A stretch of 64,000 nucleotides of DNA, from positions 91,741 to 155,740 of the forward strand of contig DATBQR010000058.1 in the NCBI GenBank assembly GCA_036560705.1, written 5' to 3'. The stretch comes from RBG-16-66-20 sp036560705 (GTDB lineage: Bacteria; Pseudomonadota; Gammaproteobacteria; Burkholderiales; SG8-39). Made by a program: the position numbers and the translations under genes. The notes under the pieces were generated by a model that was not told where the DNA came from, made no database searches, and saw only the letters and a program-made list of their open reading frames with translations. Below are positions 50,033-59,388 of the stretch, one piece after another. Within the stretch, counting starts at the first letter, position 1; every line of letters starts with the position of its first letter.

Positions 50033-51630
50033 AACAGGATCGCACGTGGGTATTGCTGCTCGCGGGCTGGATGGTTTTCTCCGTCGCCTCGATCTGGCTG
50101 CGGCCGCTCTGGCCGGTGGACGAGACGCGCTACGCCAGCGTCGCCTGGGAGATGTGGCTGCGCGGCGATTTCCTGGTGCCCTACATCAACGGCGAGCCCT
50201 ACAGCCACAAGCCGCCGCTGCTGTTCTGGCTGATCCAGCTGGGCTGGGGCCTGTTCGGCGTCAACGACTGGTGGCCGCGCATGGTGGCGCCGCTATGTGC
50301 GTTTGCGGCAATTCCTTTGCTTTTGAAATTGGAAAAGCTTCTTTGGCATGAAAAGCAAGGGCAAGACAGCTACTCGATCTGGGTTCTGTTCGGCACGCTG
50401 CTGTTCGCAGGCTTCATCACGCTCACCATGTTCGACCTGCTGCTGCTGCTGTGCACGATGGCCGGAATGATCGGGGTTTTGAATTTAAGCCATCAAAAAA
50501 GAATTCCTGGATTGCTTTGGCTGGGCGCCGGCATCGGTCTGGGCGTTCTCGCCAAAGGCCCGGTGATCCTGCTGCATGTGCTGCCCGCGGCAGTGGCCGC
50601 GCCGTGGTGGGCGCCCCACGTGAATGGAAAACCCGCGGGCCGGCTCGCGCGCTGGTATCTCGATCTCCTGCTCGGCGTGCTGCTTGGCGCTGCGATCGCG
50701 CTGGCGTGGGCGCTGCCCGCGGCGTATGCGGGCGGCGAGGCATATCGCCGCGCCATCTTCTGGGGCCAGACCGCGGGCCGCGTGGCGGATTCCTTCGCTC
50801 ACCGCTCGCCCTGGTGGTACTACCTGCCGCAGCTGCCGCTGATTCTTTTCCCGTGGTTTGTTTTTCCCCGGTTCTGGAATGGATTGAGAAATATAAAGTC
50901 GGAAAAAGGCACTCGTTTTCTTGCCGCCTGGCTGTTGCTCACGCTGGTCGGCTTCTCGCTGGTGAGCGGCAAGCAGGCGAAGTACCTGGTGCCGTTGGTG
51001 CCCGCGTTCGCGTTGCTCGCCGGCCGCGCGCTCGACAAGGTGAAATCACCGGCGCGGTGGTGGGAAATGCTGCCGCCGGTGATCGGGTTCCTCGCCTTGC
51101 CCGCGTTCCTCGCCTGGCTGCGTACGCTGCCGGCGGCGATGGCGCTGCCGGAGTGGGCCGCGGAGATTCCGCTCTGGCCTATTGCGGTGCTGGCGCTGGC
51201 CGCGCTGATCCCGCTGTTCTTTTGCCGGAAGGAAACCGCAATCCAGGTACGCGTCCTCGCCTTCGCGATGCTGGCCGCGTTCGTGGTGGCGGGCGTGGGC
51301 GTCATTCCCGCCTTCGTGCCGTACGGCGATCCCGGTCCTGCCGCCCGGCACCTGGCGGCGCTCCAGGAGAGCAAGGTGCCGCTCGCGCATCTGGGCAAGT
51401 ACCACGGGCAGTACAACTTCGCCGGACACCTGCGCGAGCCGATCGAAATTCTCGATCCGCCCGAGGTGAAAGGCTGGGTCGCCGCGCACCCCGGCGGGCA
51501 GGTGCTGACCGTCGAACGAACCCGCTACGCGGGCGCGGGCGGTCCTGAATACCAGGCGCCGTTCAGGGGAGCCTGGCTGCAGGCATGGCGCGGCGCGGCG
51601 CTACTCGTGGCGCGGCCCGAGCTGCGCTAG
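50029..51630 (+). CDS. ArnT-like GT83 glycosyltransferase
   Basis: A 533-residue GT-C transferase with about 11-12 membrane helices and a C-terminal periplasmic domain. It has the first-loop acidic motif WPVDETRYASVAWEMW (~30-45), NGEPYSHKPPLLFWLIQLGW, and KQAKYLVPLVPAFALLAGRAL. ArnT moves a polyprenyl-phosphate-linked sugar to lipid A; with the upstream GT2 a complete donor-making and transfer pair is present, acceptor unknown. Start TTG 50029 overlaps the VTT stop (TTGA). Two AT-rich codon islands lie at ~50301-50370 and ~50473-50515. Confidence 0.85.
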   Translation: MKQDRTWVLLLAGWMVFSVASIWLRPLWPVDETRYASVAWEMWLRGDFLVPYINGEPYSHKPPLLFWLIQLGWGLFGVNDWWPRMVAPLCAFAAIPLLLKLEKLLWHEKQGQDSYSIWVLFGTLLFAGFITLTMFDLLLLLCTMAGMIGVLNLSHQKRIPGLLWLGAGIGLGVLAKGPVILLHVLPAAVAAPWWAPHVNGKPAGRLARWYLDLLLGVLLGAAIALAWALPAAYAGGEAYRRAIFWGQTAGRVADSFAHRSPWWYYLPQLPLILFPWFVFPRFWNGLRNIKSEKGTRFLAAWLLLTLVGFSLVSGKQAKYLVPLVPAFALLAGRALDKVKSPARWWEMLPPVIGFLALPAFLAWLRTLPAAMALPEWAAEIPLWPIAVLALAALIPLFFCRKETAIQVRVLAFAMLAAFVVAGVGVIPAFVPYGDPGPAARHLAALQESKVPLAHLGKYHGQYNFAGHLREPIEILDPPEVKGWVAAHPGGQVLTVERTRYAGAGGPEYQAPFRGAWLQAWRGAALLVARPELR

Positions 51631-51639
51631 ACTAGGGCC

Positions 51640-51861
51640 ATGCACCCCGCACTCAAAGGCGCCCTGATCGGGCTCGGCATCGGAGTCTTCCTTTACCTGT
51701 TCGAGTACATGGCGATCCGCCGCGCCGCGTCCGAACGGGCCAGGAAGATGGCCAAGAAGTTCGAAATACTCCAGGAAGAACGTTCCCGGCTCAACGGAAT
51801 GATGAAGTTCTGCCTGTTCTGCCCGGTCGGCGCGGCGCTCATCTACTGGCTGCTGAGCTGA
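51640..51861 (+). CDS. Small two-helix membrane protein, unknown
   Basis: 73 residues: MHPALKGALIGLGIGVFLYL begins the first helix (~8-27). A basic/charged amphipathic loop (RRAASERARKMAKKFEILQE) follows, and the second helix FCLFCPVGAALIYWLLS reaches the C-terminus. Two cysteines (CLFC) lie in the second helix. I do not recognise a family. ATG 51640 is six bases after TAGACT, so it may have its own near-leaderless promoter. It ends shortly before a REP-like element and a terminator. Confidence 0.6.
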   Translation: MHPALKGALIGLGIGVFLYLFEYMAIRRAASERARKMAKKFEILQEERSRLNGMMKFCLFCPVGAALIYWLLS

Positions 51862-51880
51862 CCGGAGGCTGGCCGGACGT

Positions 51881-51913
51881 GATACTGGGTCCCCGCTTTC
51901 GCGGGGACGACGA
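51881..51913. repeat. REP-like palindromic element
   Basis: GTCCCCGC-TTTC-GCGGGGAC (51889-51908), with flanks GATACTGG and GACGA, is an eight-base-pair stem with TTTC loop. It matches the widespread intergenic palindrome whose translation gives the familiar SRPRESGDP-type artefact. Only this one copy is visible in the window. Confidence 0.7.
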
Positions 51914-51936
51914 CTCAAGCGGCTTGTCGTGAAGGA

Positions 51937-51961
51937 AACAGGCCGTCAAGCGGCCTGTTTT
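51937..51961. terminator. Terminator overlapping the metK stop
   Basis: AACAGGCCG-TCAAG-CGGCCTGTT (51937-51959) followed by TTTTAG-like bases terminates plus-strand transcripts. On the minus strand the same stem includes metK's last codons and its TGA, with a weaker TTTCCTT tail. Confidence 0.7.
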
Positions 51962-53103
51962 AGCGCCAGCGCCTTATCCGTCGCTTCCCAGGTGAATTCG
52001 GGCTCGTCGCGCCCGAAGTGGCCGTAGGCGGCCGTCTTCTCGTAGATCGGCCGCAGCAGGTCCAGCATCTGCACGATGCCCTTGGGCCTGAGGTCGAAGT
52101 GCTGCAGCACCAGCTGCGAGAGCTTTTCATCCGACAGCTTGCCGGTGCCCTGCGTGGTCACCATGACGCTGGTCGGCTGCGCCACCCCGATGGCGTAGGA
52201 CACCTGCACCAGGCATTTCGCGGCGAGTCCGGCCGCGACGATGTTCTTCGCCACGTAGCGCGCGGCGTAGGCGGCTGAACGGTCCACCTTGGACGGATCC
52301 TTGCCGGAGAACGCGCCGCCGCCGTGCGGCGCCGAGCCGCCGTAGGTGTCGACGATGATCTTGCGGCCGGTCAGGCCGCAGTCGCCCTTCGGGCCGCCGA
52401 TGACGAAAGCGCCGGTCGGGTTGACCAGGTACTTCACCTTGCCCTTGACGAGATTTTTCGGCAGCACGGGTTTGATGACCTGCTCGATCACCGCTTCCTC
52501 GATCTGCTTGTGCGTCATGTCCGGCGCGTGCTGCGTGGACAGCACCACGGTGTCGATGGCGTCGGGCTTGCCGTTGACGTATTTGATGGTGACCTGGGAC
52601 TTGGCGTCCGGGCGCAGCCAGGGCATGCGGCCGTCGCGGCGCACTTCCGACTGGCGCTCGACCAGGCGGTGCGACAGGTAGATCGGCAGCGGCATCAGGC
52701 CGGGGGTTTCATCGCAGGCGTAGCCGAACATCAGGCCCTGGTCGCCCGCGCCCTGGTCGAGGTCGAGCCCCTTGCCCTCGTCCACGCCCTGCGCGATGTC
52801 CTGCGACTGCTCGCCGTAGGCGACGATCACGGTGCAGGTGTGCGTGTCGAAGCCGATCTTCGGGTCGTTGTAGCCGATGCGGTTGATGGTCCTGCGCGCG
52901 ACCTCGTCGTAGTTGACGCGCGCGCCGGTGGTGATCTCGCCCGCGAGCACCACCAGGTTGTCCTTGACGAGCGTTTCGGCCGCGACGCGCGACTTCCGGT
53001 CCTGCTTTAGAATCGCGTCGAGCACCGCGTCGGAAATCTGGTCCGCGACCTTGTCCGGATGGCCCTCGGAAACCGACTCGGAGGTGAAGAGAAATTCGCT
53101 CAT
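51946..53103 (-). CDS. metK: S-adenosylmethionine synthetase
   Basis: Makes SAM from methionine and ATP. 385 residues: MSEFLFTSESVSEGHPDKVA (His-x-x-x-Asp-Lys-type N-terminal site), GEITTGARVNYDEVARRTIN, GAGDQGLMFGYACDETPGLM, GPKGDCGLTGRKIIVDTYGG and GGGAFSGKDPSKVDRSAAYA are all signatures. Start ATG 53103 is preferred over an upstream one. The intergenic region to lpxL is only 47 bases, and I see no riboswitch there. metK, metX and ahcY together put three steps of the methyl cycle in this window. Confidence 0.97.
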   Translation of the reverse strand: MSEFLFTSESVSEGHPDKVADQISDAVLDAILKQDRKSRVAAETLVKDNLVVLAGEITTGARVNYDEVARRTINRIGYNDPKIGFDTHTCTVIVAYGEQSQDIAQGVDEGKGLDLDQGAGDQGLMFGYACDETPGLMPLPIYLSHRLVERQSEVRRDGRMPWLRPDAKSQVTIKYVNGKPDAIDTVVLSTQHAPDMTHKQIEEAVIEQVIKPVLPKNLVKGKVKYLVNPTGAFVIGGPKGDCGLTGRKIIVDTYGGSAPHGGGAFSGKDPSKVDRSAAYAARYVAKNIVAAGLAAKCLVQVSYAIGVAQPTSVMVTTQGTGKLSDEKLSQLVLQHFDLRPKGIVQMLDLLRPIYEKTAAYGHFGRDEPEFTWEATDKALALKQAA

Positions 53104-53150
53104 GGGTTTGTTCTGAGTTCGCTGCAAAAACGGGGCTGCAAGGATACCAG

Positions 53151-54038
53151 ATGTCGCGCTTCCTGATGAGCCTCGCAGCCCGTTTTCCGCTCGCGATTCT
53201 GCACGCGTTGGGCGCGCTGCTCGGGTGGGCGATGTATGGGCTGTCGCCCACCTACCGGCGCCACCTGCGCGACAACCTGGAAGCCGCCGGCTACGCGGAT
53301 GCTGCCACGCGGCGCGCGGCGATCGCGGGCGCCGGCCGCCTGCTCGCCGAACTGCCCGCCATCTGGCTGCGCCCGGGCGCCGGCGTGGTGGCGCTCGTGC
53401 GGCGCATCGACGGCAGGGAGCACGTGGATGCCGCGCGCGCGGCCGGCAAGGGCATCGTGTTCCTCACGCCGCACCTGGGCTGCTTCGAGATCACCGCCAA
53501 GATCGCCGCCGACGAATTTCCCATCACCGTGCTCTACCGCGCGCCGAAGTTCGCCTGGCTGCAGCCGCTGATCGAAGAGGGTCGCGGCCAGGACAACGTG
53601 CGCCTGGCGCGCGCCGACCTGTCGGGCGTGCGCGAACTGCTCGCGGCGCTGGCGCGCCATGAGGCGGTGGGCATACTGCCGGACCAGGTGCCGGGCGAGG
53701 GAGAAGGGGAGTGGGCCGAGTTCTTCGGCAAGCCCGCCTACACCATGACGCTGGGGGCGAAGCTGGCGGCGCGGCCGGGCAGCGTTTGCCTGCTCGCCTT
53801 CGGCGAGCGCCTGCCGGGGGGCGCCGGCTACGTGCTCCATATCAGGCCGTTGCCGGCCGCCGAGCCCGGCGAGAGCGGGACGCGGCGCATGAACCGCGCG
53901 CTGGAATCGCTGATCCGCGAATGCCCGGGGCAATACCTGTGGGGCTATAACCGCTACAAGCACCCGAAAGGTGCTCCTGACAAGCACCCGAAAGGTGCTC
54001 CTGCACAGCGACCCAAGGGAGCACCGGAAAAGGCGTGA
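53151..54038 (+). CDS. Lysophospholipid/lipid A acyltransferase (LpxL family), first copy
   Basis: 295 residues. An N-terminal membrane helix (LAARFPLAILHALGALLGWA) is followed by the HtrB/LpxL domain: GIVFLTPHLGCFEITAKIAA carries the HxxxxE catalytic pair, ITVLYRAPKFAWLQPLI, VGILPDQVPGEGEGEWAEFF, and CPGQYLWGYNRYKHP. It adds a secondary acyl chain to lipid A at the inner membrane. The C-terminus carries an odd KHPKGAPD/KHPKGAPA/QRPKGAPE triple repeat not part of the family. The stop overlaps the GTG of the second copy. Confidence 0.9.
   Translation: MSRFLMSLAARFPLAILHALGALLGWAMYGLSPTYRRHLRDNLEAAGYADAATRRAAIAGAGRLLAELPAIWLRPGAGVVALVRRIDGREHVDAARAAGKGIVFLTPHLGCFEITAKIAADEFPITVLYRAPKFAWLQPLIEEGRGQDNVRLARADLSGVRELLAALARHEAVGILPDQVPGEGEGEWAEFFGKPAYTMTLGAKLAARPGSVCLLAFGERLPGGAGYVLHIRPLPAAEPGESGTRRMNRALESLIRECPGQYLWGYNRYKHPKGAPDKHPKGAPAQRPKGAPEKA
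53958..54029 (+). repeat. Three 24-bp tandem repeats at the end of the first lpxL gene
   Basis: Units at 53958-53981, 53982-54005 and 54006-54029. The first two differ only in the last two bases and each contains AGCACC-CGAAA-GGTGCT, a six-base-pair hairpin; the third is diverged. They encode (K/Q)(H/R)PKGAPx octapeptides and end six bases before the second acyltransferase start. Confidence 0.8.
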
Positions 54039-54901
54039 GCAGAATCATCTTCGGGCTTCTGTGGATTGTGCATCTGCTGCCGTATCGCCTGATCGCGGCG
54101 ATCGGCAACGCGGTGGGCGTGATGGCGTTCTGGCTGATTCCCGAACGGCGGCGGGTCACGCGCGTCAACCTGGAAAAGTGTTTTCCGGCAATGGGCGCGG
54201 AGGAAAGGGAGCGCCTGGCGAGGGCGCATTTCCGCGTGTTCTGCCGCAGCTTCGTCGACCGCGCGCTTCTCTGGTGGGCGCCGCGCGCGCGCGTCGAGCG
54301 CCTGGTCCGCGTCGAAGGGATCGAACGGCTGCACGCGCTGGGCGGCGCGCCGGTGATCCTGTTCGCGCCGCACTTCGTCGGCATGGATGCGGGCGGCACG
54401 CGCATGACCTGCGAGGTGAACCTGGTGTCGATGTACGCCATGCAGAAGGACGCGAAGTTCAACGAACTCCTGCTGCGCGGCCGCAGCCGCTTCGGCGACC
54501 AGCGCATGGTGTCGCGCCAGGAAGGCATCCGCGCCACCGTCACCGCGATGCGCGCGGGCCGGCCCTTCTACTATCTTCCCGACCAGGACTACGGCCCGCG
54601 CGACGCGATCTTCGTGCCCTTTTTCGGCGTGCCGGCCGCGACCGTGCCGGGCCTGTCGCGCATCGCGCGCCTCGCCGGCGCCAGGGTCGTGCCCTGCGTG
54701 ACACAGATGCTGCCGGGCGCCGCGGGCTACGTGCTGCACATCGACGCGCCGTGGGACAATTTCCCGACCGAAGACGTGGCGGCCGACACGCGCCGCATGA
54801 ACGAGTACATCGAGCGCCGCGTGCTGGAGATGCCCGAGCAGTATCTCTGGATGCACAAGCGCTTCAAGACCCGCCCCGAGGGCGAAGCGCGCTTCTACTG
54901 A
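54035..54901 (+). CDS. Lipid A acyltransferase (LpxL/LpxM family), second copy
   Basis: 288 residues. An N-terminal hydrophobic helix (IIFGLLWIVHLLPYRLIAAI) is followed by PERRRVTRVNLEKCFPAM and the catalytic HxxxxD in VILFAPHFVGMDAGGTRM. Next come FYYLPDQDYGPRDAIFVPFFG and MPEQYLWMHKRFKTRPEGEA, the family's C-terminal motif. This copy is closest to the classic LpxL/LpxM pattern. The GTG start at 54035 overlaps the first copy's stop (GTGA), so both acyltransferases are coupled and likely act in sequence on Kdo2-lipid A. Confidence 0.92.
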   Translation: MSRIIFGLLWIVHLLPYRLIAAIGNAVGVMAFWLIPERRRVTRVNLEKCFPAMGAEERERLARAHFRVFCRSFVDRALLWWAPRARVERLVRVEGIERLHALGGAPVILFAPHFVGMDAGGTRMTCEVNLVSMYAMQKDAKFNELLLRGRSRFGDQRMVSRQEGIRATVTAMRAGRPFYYLPDQDYGPRDAIFVPFFGVPAATVPGLSRIARLAGARVVPCVTQMLPGAAGYVLHIDAPWDNFPTEDVAADTRRMNEYIERRVLEMPEQYLWMHKRFKTRPEGEARFY

Positions 54902-54905
54902 CAAC

Positions 54906-55814
54906 ATGAAAAAAATCAGAACCGCGGTCATCGGCGCCGGCTACATGGGCCGTTTTCATGCTGAAAAACTCGCCGCCAGCGCCGGCGCCGAGCTGGTCGC
55001 GGTGATCGACGCTGACGCTTCGCGTGCCACCCATGGAACCGACTACAAACCCTGGCTCGGTAAGATTGACGCGGCCGTGGTCGCGGTTCCGACCGAGCAC
55101 CACCATCGCGTGGTGCGGGACTGTCTCGAAGCGGGCGTGCACGTGCTGGTGGAAAAGCCGCTTTCCCGCACGCTCGACGAAGCGGATGCGCTGCTCGCGC
55201 TGGCGCGCGCGAAGGGGCTCGTCCTCCAGGTCGGCCACCTGCAGCGGTTCAACCCGGCCTTCCAGGCGCTCGCGGCGCAGGGCGGCAGGCCGCTGTTCAT
55301 CGACATCGAGCGGCTGGCGCCCTTCAAGGCGCGCGGCACCGACGTCGACGTGGTGCTCGACCTGATGATCCACGACCTGGACCTGGTGCTGGCGCTGGCG
55401 AAGGCGCCGATCGAGCAGGTGAGCGCCAGCGGTTTCCGCGTTCTCACTGAAGCCATCGACATCGCCAACGTGCGCATCGAATTCGCCGACGGCTGCATCG
55501 CCAGCGTCTCGGCCAGCCGCGTCAGCCAGTCGCCGGTGCGCAAGCTGCGCGTGTTCCGCCACGACAGCTACGTCTCGGCCGACCTGCAGGGGCAGAAACT
55601 GCGCACCGTGCGCAAGGGTGGAGACGGCATCGTGGAATCGGAGCAGGCCTTCGAGCGCGCCGACGAGCTGCGCCTGCAGGCGGAGGATTTCCTGCGCGCG
55701 GTGCGCGAGCGCGGCGCGCCGCTGGTGAGCGGCGAGCAGGGGCGGCAGGCGCTGGCGCTGGCGCTGCAGGTGGGCCGGCTGGTCGAAGAAAGGCTGGCGC
55801 GCCATGGAAGTTAA
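54906..55814 (+). CDS. Gfo/Idh/MocA family oxidoreductase
   Basis: A 302-residue NAD(P)-dependent dehydrogenase. The N-terminal Rossmann motif RTAVIGAGYMGRFHAEKLAA is followed by the family's AAVVAVPTEHHHRVVRDCLE, the catalytic Lys motif VHVLVEKPLSRTLDEAD, VGHLQRFNPAFQAL and VLDLMIHDLDLVLALAKAP with conserved Asp/His. A sugar-nucleotide substrate is likely given the lpxL neighbours. GnnA (UDP-GlcNAc 3-dehydrogenase for amide-linked lipid A) belongs to this family, but no GnnB aminotransferase is here, so I do not assign it. Its end overlaps the dapF start by eleven bases. Confidence 0.85.
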   Translation: MKKIRTAVIGAGYMGRFHAEKLAASAGAELVAVIDADASRATHGTDYKPWLGKIDAAVVAVPTEHHHRVVRDCLEAGVHVLVEKPLSRTLDEADALLALARAKGLVLQVGHLQRFNPAFQALAAQGGRPLFIDIERLAPFKARGTDVDVVLDLMIHDLDLVLALAKAPIEQVSASGFRVLTEAIDIANVRIEFADGCIASVSASRVSQSPVRKLRVFRHDSYVSADLQGQKLRTVRKGGDGIVESEQAFERADELRLQAEDFLRAVRERGAPLVSGEQGRQALALALQVGRLVEERLARHGS

Positions 55815-56604
55815 GTTCACGAAGATGGAAGGGGCAGGCAACGATTTTGTCGTTCTTGATTTCACAGGCAAGGCTTTTGCACTGAAGAAAGGGCAAATAC
55901 AGAAGCTTGCCGACCGGCATTTCGGCGCGGGTTGCGACCAGGTCCTCGTCGTGGAGAAGCCGTCGAAGCCCGGCGTCGATTTCCGCTACCGCATCTTCAA
56001 CGCCGACGGCGGCGAGGTGGAGCAGTGCGGCAACGGCGCGCGCTGCTTCGTGAAGTTCGTGCACGCCCAGGGCCTCACGCAGAAACGCGAGATCCGCGTC
56101 GAGACCCTCGGCGGCGTCATCGTGCCGCGCCTGGAGGATGACGGCGAGGTGAGCGTGGACATGGGGCCGCCCGCGGTCGAAATGCCTTTGCTGCAAAAAA
56201 TCGCCTTGAAAAACGAAACCCCGGAAGTCACCGTTCTCTCCATGGGCAATCCCCACGCGGTCCAGGTGGTGGCCGACGTCGAGCGCGCGCCGGTGACGGT
56301 CCAGGGCCCGCTGCTCGAGCATCACCCGCGTTTCCCGAACCGGGTCAACGCGGGCTACCTGCAGGTGCGCGACCGGCATCGCATCGCCCTGCGCGTCTGG
56401 GAGCGCGGCGCGGGCGAGACGCTGGCCTGCGGCACCGGCGCCTGCGCGGCGGCGGTATCGGGCATCCTGCGGGGGTTGCTCGATTCTCCAGTGACGGTCG
56501 AAACGCGCGGCGGTACATTGACCGTTTCTTGGGCAGGCGGCGACAATGCCGTCTGGATGAAGGGCCCCGCAAAAAGCGTGTTCGAAGGCACGATCGAACT
56601 CTAG
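55804..56604 (+). CDS. dapF: Diaminopimelate epimerase
   Basis: Converts LL-DAP to meso-DAP for lysine and peptidoglycan, without cofactor. 266 residues. The N-terminus is KFTKMEGAGNDFVVLDFTGK. The two catalytic cysteines are in NADGGEVEQCGNGARCFVKF (~68-87) and GETLACGTGACAAAV (~205-219); SMGNPHAVQVV lies between. The ATG at 55804 is inside the preceding gene's last codons, implying coupling. Short AT-richer codon runs occur near 55860 and 56190. Confidence 0.96.
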   Translation: MEVKFTKMEGAGNDFVVLDFTGKAFALKKGQIQKLADRHFGAGCDQVLVVEKPSKPGVDFRYRIFNADGGEVEQCGNGARCFVKFVHAQGLTQKREIRVETLGGVIVPRLEDDGEVSVDMGPPAVEMPLLQKIALKNETPEVTVLSMGNPHAVQVVADVERAPVTVQGPLLEHHPRFPNRVNAGYLQVRDRHRIALRVWERGAGETLACGTGACAAAVSGILRGLLDSPVTVETRGGTLTVSWAGGDNAVWMKGPAKSVFEGTIEL

Positions 56605-56616
56605 AAGGCTCGAAAA

Positions 56617-57234
56617 ATGGACGCAAAAGACGTCGCGCAGTTCCTCAAGGCGAACCCGCAGTTCTTCGACCAGCACCCGCAGCTGCTCGAATCCATCTAC
56701 GTGCCGCATCCGCACGGCGGGCGGGCGATCCCGCTCACCGAGCGGCAGATCGTGTCGCTGCGCGACAAGGTGCGCGTGCTGGAGGGCAAGCTGGGCGAAT
56801 TGGTGCGCTTCGGCGAGGACAACGACGCCATCGGCGAAAAGGTGCACCGCCTGTCGCTCGCGCTGGTGGGCGCGAAGGATGCGGCGGCGGCGACGCAGGC
56901 GATTCACTTTCATCTTCGCGAAGATTTCTCGGTGCCCCATGTGGCGCTCAGGCTCTGGGCCAGCGAGGATGTCCCGGCGGAACTCCGCGACAAGGCCGAG
57001 AGCATGGGCGCGCCCGTTTGCGGCCCGGCCGCGGGCAACCCCTTCCTGTCCTGGTTCGGCGAGGCGCAGGAGCACATCCGCTCGATGGCGCTGGTGCCGC
57101 TGGGACAGACGCGCACCCTCGGCTTGTTGGCGTTGGGCAGCGAGGACCCGCAGCGCTTCTTCGCCGAGATGGGCACGCTCTACCTGCGCCGCATCGGCGA
57201 GCTCACCGCGGGCGCGCTAGCCGCACGTACTTGA
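56617..57234 (+). CDS. DUF484 family protein
   Basis: 205 residues, a GAF-like domain protein found between dapF and xerC across proteobacteria. It begins MDAKDVAQFLKANPQFFDQH and PQLLESIYVPHPHGGRAIPL, followed by a coiled segment (RQIVSLRDKVRVLEGKLGEL). The GAF-like part contains GPAAGNPFLSWFGEAQEHIR and SMALVPLGQTRTLGLLALGS, with a final EMGTLYLRRIGELTAGAL. No biochemical role is known. It starts 12 bases after dapF and is followed 20 bases later by xerC. Confidence 0.92.
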   Translation: MDAKDVAQFLKANPQFFDQHPQLLESIYVPHPHGGRAIPLTERQIVSLRDKVRVLEGKLGELVRFGEDNDAIGEKVHRLSLALVGAKDAAAATQAIHFHLREDFSVPHVALRLWASEDVPAELRDKAESMGAPVCGPAAGNPFLSWFGEAQEHIRSMALVPLGQTRTLGLLALGSEDPQRFFAEMGTLYLRRIGELTAGALAART

Positions 57235-57254
57235 AACATGCGCGGGAGGGGGAG

Positions 57255-58148
57255 ATGAGCGACCCCGACCTGGGCAAGGCCTGGCTCGAAACGCTCGAGC
57301 ACCAGCGGCGCCTTTCTCCGCACACGCTGGCGAACTACTCCCGCGCCCTCGGTGTTTTATTCGAATTGAAGGAAAAAACGGCGCTGCGCGACCTCGAGGC
57401 CGCGCAGATCCGCCGCTTCGTCGCGCGGCTGCATGCCGCGGGCCTGTCCGGCCGCACGCTCGCGCTCACGCTGTCGGCCTGGCGCGGGCTGTACCACTGG
57501 CTCGCGCGCCACAGGAATTTCCCGGCCAATCCGGTGCAGGGCGTGCGCGCGCCGAAATCGCCGCGCCACCTGCCCAAGGCCTTGTCGGTGGAGCAGGCGC
57601 AGCAGCTGCTCGATGGTCCACCCGTGAACACGCCCGAGGCTGTGCGCGACAGGGCCATGTTCGAATTGCTCTATTCCTCCGGCTTGCGCCTCTCGGAACT
57701 TGTGTCTCTGGACATGGACGATGGAAAGCTGGAACTCAAACAGGGCGAAGTGACCGTAACAGGCAAAGGAAGCAAGACCCGCACCGTGCCGGTCGGCGGG
57801 CGGGCGCGCGAGGCGCTGCGCGACTGGCTCAAGGCGCGGGTGCAGCTCGCGGCGCCGCAGGAGCGGGCGCTGTTCGTGGGCGCGCGCGGCAGGCGCATCG
57901 CGCCCGGGATCGTGCAGGCGCGGCTGCGCGCCTGGGCGAAGCGCCAGGGGCTGGGCGCCTCGGTGCATCCGCACATGCTGCGGCATTCCTTCGCCAGCCA
58001 CGTGCTGCAGTCCTCGCAGGACCTGCGCGCGGTGCAGGAGATGCTCGGCCACGCCAGCATCTCCACCACGCAGATCTACACCCACCTCGACTTCCAGGCG
58101 CTCGCCAAGGTGTACGACGCGGCGCACCCGCGCGCGCGAAAAAAGTAA
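57255..58148 (+). CDS. xerC: Tyrosine recombinase XerC
   Basis: Resolves chromosome dimers at dif with XerD. 297 residues. The SAM-like N-domain is LETLEHQRRLSPHTLANYSR. The catalytic residues are visible: Arg in LYSSGLRLSELVSLDMDD, Lys in VTVTGKGSKTRTVPVG, HxxR in HPHMLRHSFASHVLQSS, His in LGHASISTTQIYTH and the Tyr nucleophile of that motif. The conserved dapF-DUF484-xerC order argues for housekeeping XerC rather than a mobile-element integrase. GGAGGGGGAG precedes ATG 57255. Codons near 57350 and 57660-57770 are AT-richer. Confidence 0.94.
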   Translation: MSDPDLGKAWLETLEHQRRLSPHTLANYSRALGVLFELKEKTALRDLEAAQIRRFVARLHAAGLSGRTLALTLSAWRGLYHWLARHRNFPANPVQGVRAPKSPRHLPKALSVEQAQQLLDGPPVNTPEAVRDRAMFELLYSSGLRLSELVSLDMDDGKLELKQGEVTVTGKGSKTRTVPVGGRAREALRDWLKARVQLAAPQERALFVGARGRRIAPGIVQARLRAWAKRQGLGASVHPHMLRHSFASHVLQSSQDLRAVQEMLGHASISTTQIYTHLDFQALAKVYDAAHPRARKK

Positions 58149-58158
58149 GACTGCGGAC

Positions 58159-59346
<1,188 letters not shown>

Positions 59347-59388
59347 CCCTGCCGGGGTAGAATCGCTCCCCTTCGGAAGGATTGCGCA

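Noticed and set aside
53104..53150. SAM-responsive riboswitch ahead of metK
   Set aside because: Only 47 bases separate metK from the divergent lpxL gene, and none of the conserved aptamer blocks is present.
57255..58148. Tyrosine recombinase as a mobile-element integrase
   Set aside because: Conserved dapF-DUF484-xerC context and normal XerC length; no attachment-site repeats seen nearby.
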